Assembly (NCBI GenBank): GCA_022446795.1
Contig: JAKVBX010000004.1
Span: 1-64,000, forward strand
Origin: Phycisphaerales bacterium
GTDB lineage: Bacteria > Planctomycetota > Phycisphaerae > Phycisphaerales > SM1A02
DNA length: 64,000 bases
Reading direction: 5' to 3'
A program made the translations under genes and the position numbers. This document shows, piece by piece, positions 54,404 through 63,083 of the stretch (the first letter of the stretch is position 1; each line of letters opens with the position of its first letter). The notes beneath the pieces were generated by a model. That model saw nothing but the letters and a program-made list of their open reading frames with translations, was not told where the DNA came from and did not search any database.

Positions 54404-56011
54404 ATGGGGCGGACCGAGCCACGACTCTTCATCGTGATACCAGAGGGTGTGCCTACGGAATTGGGCGCCGCTGGTGATCGGCTCGTCATCACCGCCAGCC
54501 TCGAGGAGGCCCGTGCCGCCCGGGACCTGGACCGTGGGGACCGTCTGATCAACCTCCGTGACGACCTGCCCCTGGAACTGCTCCGGCACGTGGGGCATGC
54601 CATGGTGCTGGTCGATGAGACGGGCTCCAGCCGCTGGTCAGACGACCGATTCACCGCCCTGCCCGAGTCCATCCAGAAGGCCGTGCAGGACCGCCTGTCC
54701 ACCGACACCACCGACGGGAGCGTCAAGGAAGGCTCCATCTCGGTCGAGGACCGCTCCTTCTACCTGCTCGCCTGTCGAACGGCCTCCGCACCGCAGACCC
54801 TGGTCGTCCTCGTCGAGATCACCTGGATGCAGCAGCAACGCGATCGCCGAGCGGCACTCCGAGCCGCCGGCCTGGCCCTCCGGGATCTCGACCGGAGCAT
54901 CGTCGCCGACCTGGCCGTCGCGGATCGCCTCCGTCTCCTGGAAGATCGCATCGTTCGGTGCATTCACGAGGAACTCTCCTTCGACAACTTCGAGATCCGG
55001 CTGCTCGATCGAGCCAGCAATCGACTCGAACTGGTGATCGCGAAGAACCTCACGCCCCTGAAGATCGGCGAAGTCATCCAGGCCGGCGAGAGCGGGAACG
55101 GCATCTCTGGCTGGGTCGCCGCAACAGGACAGCCGTACATCTGCCCGAACGTGACCGAGGACCCCCGCTATCGGGAGGGTCTCGATGATGCGGCCAGTTC
55201 ACTGACGGTCCCACTGAAGATGCACCAGCAGGTCATCGGCGTGCTCAATGTCGAGTCACTCACGCCCAATGCATTCAACCGCGATGACCTGGAGCTCGCC
55301 GAGATCCTGGCCCACTACATCGCCGATGCCATGCACATGCTCGACCTGCTCGTCGTGGAACGATTCACCACGCGGGAACAGGCCACGCGAAGCGCCCTGG
55401 ACCAGTTGGACGAACCGCTGGGCGAACTCCGGGATGTCGCGATGTCCCTTCGGGCGATGAATCCCGACGACACCGCCTTCCAGGGCATCGTTGACAAGCT
55501 GGTCAACGCCGCGTCCAACATGAGACTCCGACTCGAGGCCTGCGTGAGCGGGCCTCGTTCAATCCTGGATGCCGAACACGAGTTGAAGCGGCTCCGTCCC
55601 GACGAGGCCCTGTCCGGCCAGCACATCCTGGTCACCGATGACGAGCCCCGTATCCGCGAGGAGATGTTCCGACTGCTCACGCAGGTTGGCTGCCGCGTCA
55701 CCGTGTGCGAGAACGGCTCGGATACCCTGGACTTCGTCCAGCGTGCCAAGCGAACACATGACACGATCGACCTGGTGATCACTGACATCAAGCTGCCCGA
55801 CCTGACCGGTTACGAGGTCTTCACCGGCGCCCGAGACTGCTTCCCGGATGTCCCGGTCATCCTGATGACGGGCTTCGGCTACGACCCGAGCCACTCGATC
55901 GTCCGAGCCTCGCAGGAAGGGGTGTCAGCCGTTCTTTTCAAGCCGTTCCGAACGAGCCAGTTGCTGGACGCGGTCCGATCCGCCTCCCAGGTCACGACAC
56001 CTGGAGATTGA
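54404..56011 (+). CDS. GAF-domain protein with C-terminal receiver
   Basis: A 535-residue signalling protein. The first ~130 residues are unassigned. A GAF domain spans about 155-315 (ELSFDNFEIRLLDR; GISGWVAATGQPYICPNVTE; PLKMHQQVIGVLNVES). A helical linker comes next. The response-regulator receiver spans about 400-530: acid pair in LVTDDEPR, phosphorylatable Asp461 in LVITDIKLPDLTG, the Thr of ILMTGFGY and Lys in LFKPF. There is no histidine-kinase or output domain, so it may act as an adaptor or phosphate sink. ATG 54404 has AGGGGG upstream; an ATG at 54383 is an alternative. Its end overlaps the convergent prmC by 20 nt. Confidence 0.87.
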   Translation: MGRTEPRLFIVIPEGVPTELGAAGDRLVITASLEEARAARDLDRGDRLINLRDDLPLELLRHVGHAMVLVDETGSSRWSDDRFTALPESIQKAVQDRLSTDTTDGSVKEGSISVEDRSFYLLACRTASAPQTLVVLVEITWMQQQRDRRAALRAAGLALRDLDRSIVADLAVADRLRLLEDRIVRCIHEELSFDNFEIRLLDRASNRLELVIAKNLTPLKIGEVIQAGESGNGISGWVAATGQPYICPNVTEDPRYREGLDDAASSLTVPLKMHQQVIGVLNVESLTPNAFNRDDLELAEILAHYIADAMHMLDLLVVERFTTREQATRSALDQLDEPLGELRDVAMSLRAMNPDDTAFQGIVDKLVNAASNMRLRLEACVSGPRSILDAEHELKRLRPDEALSGQHILVTDDEPRIREEMFRLLTQVGCRVTVCENGSDTLDFVQRAKRTHDTIDLVITDIKLPDLTGYEVFTGARDCFPDVPVILMTGFGYDPSHSIVRASQEGVSAVLFKPFRTSQLLDAVRSASQVTTPGD

Positions 56012-56915
56012 GATCACTGGTGACCCGCAGCAAGCGGTTGTCACCAAACTCGTCCCGGACCACTTCAACCGATGCCACACCGGGGATGCCCCCCGCGATC
56101 TCGACGACGGTCTCCGCCTGTGACGGGTCGATCTCCATCACCAGCAGGCCACCCGCCGCCAGATGAGGTCGAATACCGCGGATCACGGGACGGATGACAT
56201 CGAGACCATCGGGCCCGCCACGAAGCGCTGTCGCGGGTTCGTGTTCACGCACGTTGGCATCAAGTCCAGCCCAGTCACCATCAGGGATGTAGGGCAGGTT
56301 GGCGCAGATCACGTCGAAGGGTGCATGACCGCCGAGCGGGTCCAGGCCCGGACCCTGCTGACACGTCATGCGATCCGTGACCTCATGACGATCCGCATTC
56401 CGGCGAGCCAGGGCGAGGACGTCGTCCGAGATGTCCGTGGACAGGACCGTGGCCCCCGGGACCTGCCGCAGCAGCGTGATTCCGATACAGCCCGTGCCAC
56501 AGCCGAGATCCGCCAGGCGAAGAGGTGGGCGAGGCCCCTCGAGGGGCGCGGTACCCCGGTACCAGTCCAGGACGACCTGGACCAGTGACTCGGTCGCTTG
56601 CCGGGGGATCAATGTCGATCGATCAACCTCGAAGGAACGTCCGAAGAAATCCGCCTTGCCCACCAGGTATTGCACCGGTTCATGCGATGCCGCCCGCTTG
56701 ACCAGGTCCCGCAGGACGTCACGTTCCTCGGAACTGGCTGGCCGATTCGGGTCGATAAGCAGGTCAATATCGGTCCCCCCCACCACGTGCGTCATCAGCA
56801 TCCTGGCAACCAGTGGTGGGTTGTGGACATCCTTGTTGCCCAGGTGGGATTCAATCCACGCCAGCAGCCGGCTGGTCGTCCAGGAATCATCTTGCACGGT
56901 GGTGGCCCTTTTCAC
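55992..56915 (-). CDS. prmC: Peptide chain release factor N5-glutamine methyltransferase
   Basis: A 307-residue PrmC/HemK that methylates the GGQ Gln of release factors RF1 and RF2. N-terminal helical domain, then EPVQYLVGKADFFGRSFEVD and LIPRQATESLV, typical of PrmC. SAM motif I LADLGCGTGCIGITLL. The catalytic tetrapeptide reads NLPY (CANLPYIPDGD) in place of the usual NPPY. The frame extends to a TTG at 56936, but a GTG at 56915 follows TACAAT by six bases and begins a more usual N-terminus. prfA is not adjacent. It is divergent from the glycosyltransferase gene. Confidence 0.9.
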   Translation of the reverse strand: MKRATTVQDDSWTTSRLLAWIESHLGNKDVHNPPLVARMLMTHVVGGTDIDLLIDPNRPASSEERDVLRDLVKRAASHEPVQYLVGKADFFGRSFEVDRSTLIPRQATESLVQVVLDWYRGTAPLEGPRPPLRLADLGCGTGCIGITLLRQVPGATVLSTDISDDVLALARRNADRHEVTDRMTCQQGPGLDPLGGHAPFDVICANLPYIPDGDWAGLDANVREHEPATALRGGPDGLDVIRPVIRGIRPHLAAGGLLVMEIDPSQAETVVEIAGGIPGVASVEVVRDEFGDNRLLRVTSDLNLQVS

Positions 56916-56921
56916 GAACCG

Positions 56922-56927
56922 ATTGTA
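56922..56927 (-). promoter_or_regulatory. prmC: -10 element for a possible leaderless prmC transcript
   Basis: Minus strand TACAAT (56927-56922), six bases (CGGTTC), then GTG at 56915. No Shine-Dalgarno sequence. Confidence 0.4.
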
Positions 56928-56960
56928 CGTCGACAACGAACTGGACTGGCAGGCCTCGGA

Positions 56961-56966
56961 TACACT
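56961..56966 (+). promoter_or_regulatory. Candidate -10 element of the glycosyltransferase gene
   Basis: TACACT at 56961-56966, 42 bp before the ATG at 57009; GGAG lies 9 nt before that ATG. No clear -35. Confidence 0.3.
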
Positions 56967-57008
56967 ACCGGGCCTCGCCGGCGGTGGGCGTCTGCGGAGA
57001 ACACGGCG

Positions 57009-58496
57009 ATGCGAGTACTGATGCTTGGTTGGGAGTTCCCCCCGTTCATCACGGGTGGACTAGGAACGGCCTGCTACGGCCTGACTCGCGCGCTGGATCG
57101 CCAGGGCGTCGAGATCCTGTTCGTCCTGCCGGGCCGTACCGATCCCACTGCCGTCAGCCACCTGCGTCTCATCAGCCAGGAGATGGGGGCGACCCCGACG
57201 GCCCCACCGGCCTCCACTCCCCCGCATCCGGATGCGCCTGCGGAGATCGTGGCCGAGCACCCGGTTGATGAGCCGGACGAGGGGCGGACCATTCCACCCA
57301 CCTCGGAGACGTTCCAACACACCCGGTTCATGCGGATCCCGACGCCCCTGTCGCATCCCTACCAGCAGACCGCGTCCGACACCGTCGTGGGACTCCAGGG
57401 AACACATTCCGTTTCGATCCCGGGCCAGTTCATCCCCGGCCGGCCGGCGACCCCGGTCGCCCCCGGCGACAAGAAGATCATCAATGGGGACATGGACCTG
57501 AGCGATGCGGAACTGGCTGACTCGGAACCCGAGGCCGCAAACGGCTCTGGTGAGTACGGTGGCGATCTCATGGAGCAGGTCGAGGCCTACGCCCGCTTCG
57601 TCACGCGATGCGCCCGCCATGAGTCCTTCGATGTGATTCATGCCCACGACTGGATGACCTTTCCCGCAGGACTGATGCTGGCCCGACGGACCGGTCGACC
57701 ACTGGTCACACACGTTCACTCCACCGAGTTCGATCGATCCGGCGAGAACGTCAACCAGCAGGTCTATGACATCGAGCGACGTGGCATGCACGGCTCGATC
57801 AAGGTGATCACCGTCAGTCGACTGACCCGCAACATCGTGACCAATCGGTATGGCATCGCGCCCAGTCGGGTCAGTGTCGTCTACAACGGCATTGCCACTG
57901 ACCCCGTCGCCGGCGGCCTCTCACCCATCGGTCGTCGCGAGAAGATCGTGCTCTACATGGGTCGGATCACCTTCCAGAAGGGTCCGGAGTACTTCATCCA
58001 GGCCGCGGCAAGGGTGCTGCAGGTCATGAATAACGTCCGCTTCGTCATCGCAGGCTCCGGCGACATGTACCAGCGGTGCATTGAACTGGCTGCCGAGTTG
58101 GGGATCGGGCACAAGATCCTCTTCACCGGGTTCCTTCGAGGCCGGGACATCGACCGTGTCTTTTCCATGGCCAACCTCTACGTGATGCCCTCGGTCTCAG
58201 AGCCCTTCGGGATCGCACCCCTCGAGGCACTCAGCCACGATGTACCGGTGCTGATCTCCAAGTCCTCGGGCGTCAGCGAGGTGCTCACCCATGCCCTGAA
58301 AGTGGACTTCTGGGACATCGAAGCCATGGCGGACAAGATCGCCGCCGTGCTGAAGCACCCACCCCTGAGCCAGACGCTCCGGCGACACGCCTCCATGGAG
58401 GTTCGTCGGCTCACCTGGGATGACGCCGCCGAGCGGTGCCGCCGTGTCTACGAGGAGGCCATCCAGGGCCTTCGATCACCCACGGCAGCCACCTGA
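57009..58496 (+). CDS. GlgA-like glycosyltransferase with low-complexity insert
   Basis: A 495-residue two-domain GT-B enzyme. The start resembles glycogen/starch synthases (MLGWEFPPFITGGLGTACYG). The C-terminal donor-binding half is GT4/GT5-like: VVYNGIATDPVAG, LYMGRITFQKGPEYFIQA, VMPSVSEPFGIAPLEALSH with the E-x7-E motif. Residues about 60-175 are a Pro/Glu/Asp-rich disordered-looking insert between the first beta strand and FDVIHAHDWMTFPAG; ordinary GlgA has no such stretch here. Glycogen or another glucan is a likely product, but a different polysaccharide is possible. Upstream in-frame sequence overlaps prmC and is shadow. putA follows 55 bp on. Confidence 0.85.
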   Translation: MRVLMLGWEFPPFITGGLGTACYGLTRALDRQGVEILFVLPGRTDPTAVSHLRLISQEMGATPTAPPASTPPHPDAPAEIVAEHPVDEPDEGRTIPPTSETFQHTRFMRIPTPLSHPYQQTASDTVVGLQGTHSVSIPGQFIPGRPATPVAPGDKKIINGDMDLSDAELADSEPEAANGSGEYGGDLMEQVEAYARFVTRCARHESFDVIHAHDWMTFPAGLMLARRTGRPLVTHVHSTEFDRSGENVNQQVYDIERRGMHGSIKVITVSRLTRNIVTNRYGIAPSRVSVVYNGIATDPVAGGLSPIGRREKIVLYMGRITFQKGPEYFIQAAARVLQVMNNVRFVIAGSGDMYQRCIELAAELGIGHKILFTGFLRGRDIDRVFSMANLYVMPSVSEPFGIAPLEALSHDVPVLISKSSGVSEVLTHALKVDFWDIEAMADKIAAVLKHPPLSQTLRRHASMEVRRLTWDDAAERCRRVYEEAIQGLRSPTAAT

Positions 58497-58503
58497 CGAG
58501 CGG

Positions 58504-58509
58504 TATACT
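58504..58509 (+). promoter_or_regulatory. putA: Candidate -10 element of putA
   Basis: TATACT, eight bases after the glycosyltransferase stop and 42 bp before the putA ATG. No -35 hexamer is seen. A small hairpin ACCGC/GCGGT lies in the leader. Confidence 0.4.
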
Positions 58510-58551
58510 CCCGACCGCACCTCCGCGGTGCTTCGTGAGGACATCTGCTCG

Positions 58552-61500
58552 ATGGCGATCTTTCGTAGAAAACGACCCGCCCGAGGCGAGGCCGATGCGA
58601 TCTCCGACCCGAACGTGGGCGTTGACCGCGAATTCCATGATGCGGCAACCGAAGCCCGCATTCTCGCCCTGGGTTCGGAACTGCTCGAGGAGTCCCGCTC
58701 CAACCGCGGCGGGATGCTCTCCTCGGCCTTCTGGTCCGACAAGTTGATGAACTGGTCGATGAAGGACGAGGGCTTCAAGACCCAACTGTTCCGCTTCATC
58801 GATACCTTTCCCACGCTGAAGACACCGGCGCAGGTTCACGAGCATCTCGTTGACTACCTCGGTCAGCCCGGTGTCACCCTGCCGCCGGGCATGGGGATGG
58901 GACTCAAGGCAGGCGGCCTGTTGAAGGGCACGCTCTCCAAGACGATCAGCTCGCAGATCGAGTCGATGGCCTCCCGCTTCATCGCTGGCACCGATGCGGA
59001 ATCGGCACTGCCGCAGATCCGGAAGCTCTGGGATCAGAAGATGGCCTTCTCGGTCGACCTCCTGGGCGAAGCCTGCGTCAGTGATGCCGAGGCCACCGCC
59101 TACCAGGCCCGGTACATGGACCTCGTGGAGCGACTGCCCGGGGAAGTCGCCACGTGGCCAGACAACCCAGTGCTGGACCGGGATCACCTCGGACCGATTC
59201 CCCGCACCAACGTCTCGATCAAGATCAGTTCGCTGCATGCCCGGACGGATCCGATCGACCTCGCCGGCTCGCTCGACGGACTGGTCGCCTCGCTGGAGCC
59301 GATCCTGGTCGCCGCGAAGGCCAACAATGTCCTGGTCAACTTTGACATGGAGCACAAGGCACTCAAGGACCTCACGCTCGAACTGTTCATGCGATGCTGC
59401 GACCAGTTCGACTTCACGGCCGGGCTGGCCATGCAGGCCTACCTCCGGTCCGGTGACGAGGATGCCAAGCGGATCATTGACTGGGCCTCGGCCACCGGCC
59501 GGCAGGTCACCGTCCGACTCGTCAAGGGCGCCTACTGGGACGAAGAGACCATCCACGCCGAGATGGAAGGCTGGCCGATCCCGGTCTGGAGTCGCAAGAG
59601 CGATACCGATGCGTGCTTCGAACGGATGGCGGCCCAGTTCCTTCGACAGGTTCCCCGGTCCACGGACCAGGGCGGCGTGAAACTCGCACTGGGATCCCAC
59701 AACCTCCGCTCGATCGCCTGCACCCTCGCGATCGCCGAGCAGGAGGACCTGCCGCCGGAAGCCGTCGAATTCCAGATGCTCCATGGCATGGCAGACGCGA
59801 TGAAGGTCGTGATGACCGAGCGTGGACATCGACTGCGTGAATACGTCCCCGTCGGCGAGATGATCCCGGGCATGGCCTACCTCGTTCGGCGTCTGCTGGA
59901 GAACACGTCGAACGAATCCTGGTTGCGTGGCAGCCATGACGAGGACATGGCCCCCGAGGACCTCCTGGCAACACCACATCTTCAGTTCCCGCAGGACCCC
60001 GGCGTCGAGCGGATCGCCGGCAGTCCGGAACGACATGAGTTGTCCGTCGCGGAAGATACGGTCGCCGACGGCCGGCCCTTCTTCTCCGAGCCGCTGCGGG
60101 ACTTCGCCGAGGCCTCGCAACGGGACGCCTTCGGCAAGGCCATCGCCCAGTCATCGGTCCCCCGCGTCGCGAATGACGGCACGGTGGCAGATGCCGACAA
60201 GGCGCTCGCCCAGGCGTCCAAGGCCTTTCCCGCATGGCGGGATGAAGACCCCGCCCGTCGCGCCCAGGTGCTCCTGGACGCCGCAGACATCATGCGATCG
60301 CGACGGGATGAACTCTCGGGCGTGGTCATTCGCGAGTCAGGAAAGATCTGGCGCGAAGCCGATGCCGACGTGTGCGAGGCGATCGACTTCTGCGAGTACT
60401 ACGCCCGCGAGGCCCTTGGCCTGTTCCGCCCGAGGCGGCTCGGGCAGTTCGTCGGTGAACACGATTCCCAGTTCCACCAACCCCGTGGGGTCGCGGCCGT
60501 CATCAGTCCGTGGAACTTCCCACTGGCCATCTCCTGCGGCATGACCACGGCGGCCCTGGTCACCGGCAATACGGTGATCCTCAAGCCCGCGGAACAGACT
60601 CCGGCGATCGCCAAGATTCTCGTGGACATCCTGCACAAGGCTGGCGTTCCACGCCAGGCCCTGCACTTCCTCCCGGGTGCCGGTGAAGTCGTCGGCGCCC
60701 ACCTTGTCCGTGATACCCGGACAGCGATGATCGCCTTCACCGGCTCGAAGGCCGTTGGTCTCGACATCATCGAGGCCTCTGGCGGGACCCCCGCGTCACA
60801 GCCATGGGTCAAGCGCGTGGTCTGCGAGATGGGTGGCAAGAACGCCATCATCATCGATGCCTCCGCCGATCTTGATGAAGCCGTCCTGGCGGTTCGCCAG
60901 AGTGCCTTCGGCTTCCAGGGCCAGAAGTGCTCGGCCTGCAGTCGTGTGATCGTGGTCAAGTCGGCAGCCGAGACCTTCGCCAATCGACTCATCGAGTCGA
61001 TCCGCACCTTGAACATCGGTGACCCGATGATGCCTTCCACGGACATCGGCCCGGTGATCGACCAGGAAGCCGCGGACAAGATCCGCTCGTACATCGAGAT
61101 CGGCCGTACCGAGGGCACCCTGGCCGTGGGCCTGCCGGTCCCGGAGGGACTCGAAGCCTTGGTCGGCAAGCCGTACGTCGGTCCTCACCTGTTCACGGGT
61201 ATCCGCCCGGACCATCGCCTCGCCACCGAGGAGATCTTCGGTCCGGTCCTCGCGATGATCGAGGTCGAGGATCTTGACGAGGCCTTCGCGGTCGCCAACG
61301 CCACCGAGTACAAGCTTACGGGCGGCCTCTTCAGCCGAATGCCATCCAACATCGAGCGAGCGCGACACGAGTACCGGGTCGGGAACCTGTACATCAACCG
61401 AACCTGCACGGGTGCACTCGTCGGTCGCCAGCCCTTCGGCGGATTCGGCATGTCCGGAATCGGCGAGAAGGCCGGTGGCGATGCCTACCTTCAGCAGTTC

Positions 61501-61563
61501 GTCGTCCCCCGCGTGGTCTGCGAGAACACGATGCGACGTGGGTTCGCCCCGGGCCTGGAATAG
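58552..61563 (+). CDS. putA: Bifunctional proline dehydrogenase / glutamate-semialdehyde dehydrogenase
   Basis: A 1003-residue PutA that oxidises proline to glutamate in two channelled steps. The FAD-dependent PRODH barrel spans about 100-480 (ISIKISSLHARTDP-like strand, AYLRSGDEDAKR, RLVKGAYWDEETI, LALGSHNLRSIA). The aldehyde dehydrogenase half spans about 520-1000: AVISPWNFPLAI, AFTGSKAVGL, catalytic Glu in CEMGGKNAI and catalytic Cys793 in GFQGQKCSACS, with TEEIFGPVLAMIE. There is no N-terminal DNA-binding domain, so it is not a PutA autorepressor. ATG 58552 is chosen with GAGG about 11 nt upstream. Its stop abuts the convergent comM stop. Confidence 0.96.
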   Translation: MAIFRRKRPARGEADAISDPNVGVDREFHDAATEARILALGSELLEESRSNRGGMLSSAFWSDKLMNWSMKDEGFKTQLFRFIDTFPTLKTPAQVHEHLVDYLGQPGVTLPPGMGMGLKAGGLLKGTLSKTISSQIESMASRFIAGTDAESALPQIRKLWDQKMAFSVDLLGEACVSDAEATAYQARYMDLVERLPGEVATWPDNPVLDRDHLGPIPRTNVSIKISSLHARTDPIDLAGSLDGLVASLEPILVAAKANNVLVNFDMEHKALKDLTLELFMRCCDQFDFTAGLAMQAYLRSGDEDAKRIIDWASATGRQVTVRLVKGAYWDEETIHAEMEGWPIPVWSRKSDTDACFERMAAQFLRQVPRSTDQGGVKLALGSHNLRSIACTLAIAEQEDLPPEAVEFQMLHGMADAMKVVMTERGHRLREYVPVGEMIPGMAYLVRRLLENTSNESWLRGSHDEDMAPEDLLATPHLQFPQDPGVERIAGSPERHELSVAEDTVADGRPFFSEPLRDFAEASQRDAFGKAIAQSSVPRVANDGTVADADKALAQASKAFPAWRDEDPARRAQVLLDAADIMRSRRDELSGVVIRESGKIWREADADVCEAIDFCEYYAREALGLFRPRRLGQFVGEHDSQFHQPRGVAAVISPWNFPLAISCGMTTAALVTGNTVILKPAEQTPAIAKILVDILHKAGVPRQALHFLPGAGEVVGAHLVRDTRTAMIAFTGSKAVGLDIIEASGGTPASQPWVKRVVCEMGGKNAIIIDASADLDEAVLAVRQSAFGFQGQKCSACSRVIVVKSAAETFANRLIESIRTLNIGDPMMPSTDIGPVIDQEAADKIRSYIEIGRTEGTLAVGLPVPEGLEALVGKPYVGPHLFTGIRPDHRLATEEIFGPVLAMIEVEDLDEAFAVANATEYKLTGGLFSRMPSNIERARHEYRVGNLYINRTCTGALVGRQPFGGFGMSGIGEKAGGDAYLQQFVVPRVVCENTMRRGFAPGLE

Positions 61564-63039
61564 TCAGTCCGACACCACCGATCGATACTGCACGGCCTCC
61601 GTCATGTGTTCGACGGCGACCGCATCCTGCTGGTCGAGGTCAGCGATCGTCCGCGCAACGCGGCGAAGTCGATTCCAGGCGCGGGCGCTGAGGTCCAGTG
61701 AGGTCATGCAGGCTTCCAGCGCGTCCAGGGCCTCGGGCTGGAACTGACCCACGGTGTCCAGATCCGAACCGGTGAGCATGCCGTTGAGCCGCTCCCCCTG
61801 GCGGTCCTGCATACGGTCCCGGGCCTCCCGGACCATCGCCGCCAGTTCCTCGGTCGATCGCCCGGGCGCTGCGCGTCGCAACGCGGCCACGGGAACCCGG
61901 GGGACGTCCACGTGCAGATCAATCCGATCCAGCAGTGGCGCCGAGAGTTGGTTCACCGCATCAGCACCGCGGCGGCCCGCCTGCCGACCATCCCGGGTGG
62001 GGTTCATGGCGGCAACCAGCAGGCAATGTGCCGGATATCGCACGGCCCCCGATGCCCGTGCGATGGTCACCGCATGCTCTTCCAGCGGTTGCCGCAGCGC
62101 TTCCAGCACGGGCCTGGAGAACTCCGGCAACTCGTCGAGGAACAACACCCCGTGATGGGCCAGAGAGATCTCACCGGGTCGTGGGCTGGTTCCACCGCCG
62201 ATCACGGCCGCTGCGGTGGCCGAGTGATGTGGGCTGCGAAACGGCGGCTTGGACGACAGACCGACGCGGTCGACCAAACCGGCACACGAGCGAACCTGGA
62301 GCACCTCGACGGCCTGCAGATCGGTCAGGGCAGGCAGGATGCCCGGCAGGCAACGGGACATGAGTGACTTGCCCGTTCCAGGTGGCCCAAGCAGCAGGAC
62401 GTTGTGCCAGCCGGCGGCGGCAATCGTGAGAGATCGCTTGACCGATTCCTGGGCCAGGACCTGGACGAAGTCCTCATCGCAGGGCGGCACAGCGACTGCC
62501 GCCGCGTGGCCGGATTCCAGGTCCGCTTGTTGATTCAGCCACGCCACCACGTCACCCAGCGTCCGAGCACCGTGCACCACCGTGTTCCGTACCACGGACG
62601 CCTCCGCCAGGTTGTCGAAGGGCACGACGATCGTGCCGTTCCGCCCCAGCACGGCCAGTGATGTCACCCCGCGAATCGTCCGGATACTCCCGTCCAGCGC
62701 CAATTCGCCGCCCATGTACACATTCGTCGCCCGTTCCGTTCCGGCTCGATCGACAGTGCGACCGGCCATGAGCAATGCCACGGCGATGGGCAGGTCGTAC
62801 ACCGGGCCCTCCTTGCGAAGGCTGGCCGGGGCCAGGTTGACCGTGATGTAGCCATCAGGCCAGCAGTACCCACTGTTGCGAATGGCCGCTCGAACCCGTT
62901 CGATCGACTCCCGCACCGCAGCGTCGGGTAATCCCACGATGGTCGTACCGGTCACCTGGCCGGGCGTGATCGCGACCTCCACCTGGCAGGGATGGGCCTG
63001 GATCCCATCAAGAACGAAACTGGAAACGGAACGAATCAC
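61564..63039 (-). CDS. comM: YifB/ComM-type Mg-chelatase-like AAA ATPase
   Basis: A 491-residue protein. The N-terminal Lon-S5-like domain (IVGLPDAAVRESIERVRAAI, VNLAPASLRKEGPVYDLPIA) precedes an AAA+ core with Walker A LLLGPPGTGKSL, GVLFLDELPEF as Walker B and LSAPLLDRIDLHVDV as sensor region. ComM is a branch-migration helicase in natural transformation. Unlike most homologues, the segment after AAMNP reads TRDGRQAGRRG and lacks the four-Cys CPCG...C zinc motif. GTG start at 63039 with GGAGGG 6 nt upstream. Confidence 0.93.
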   Translation of the reverse strand: MIRSVSSFVLDGIQAHPCQVEVAITPGQVTGTTIVGLPDAAVRESIERVRAAIRNSGYCWPDGYITVNLAPASLRKEGPVYDLPIAVALLMAGRTVDRAGTERATNVYMGGELALDGSIRTIRGVTSLAVLGRNGTIVVPFDNLAEASVVRNTVVHGARTLGDVVAWLNQQADLESGHAAAVAVPPCDEDFVQVLAQESVKRSLTIAAAGWHNVLLLGPPGTGKSLMSRCLPGILPALTDLQAVEVLQVRSCAGLVDRVGLSSKPPFRSPHHSATAAAVIGGGTSPRPGEISLAHHGVLFLDELPEFSRPVLEALRQPLEEHAVTIARASGAVRYPAHCLLVAAMNPTRDGRQAGRRGADAVNQLSAPLLDRIDLHVDVPRVPVAALRRAAPGRSTEELAAMVREARDRMQDRQGERLNGMLTGSDLDTVGQFQPEALDALEACMTSLDLSARAWNRLRRVARTIADLDQQDAVAVEHMTEAVQYRSVVSD

Positions 63040-63083
63040 GTGACGCCCTCCATGGCCCCTGGAACAGGGCCACTGGCGCGTCC

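Noticed and set aside
58411-60120. 569-codon open frame on the minus strand inside putA
   Set aside because: Entirely antisense to the conserved PRODH domain; composition is biased and nothing resembles a protein family.
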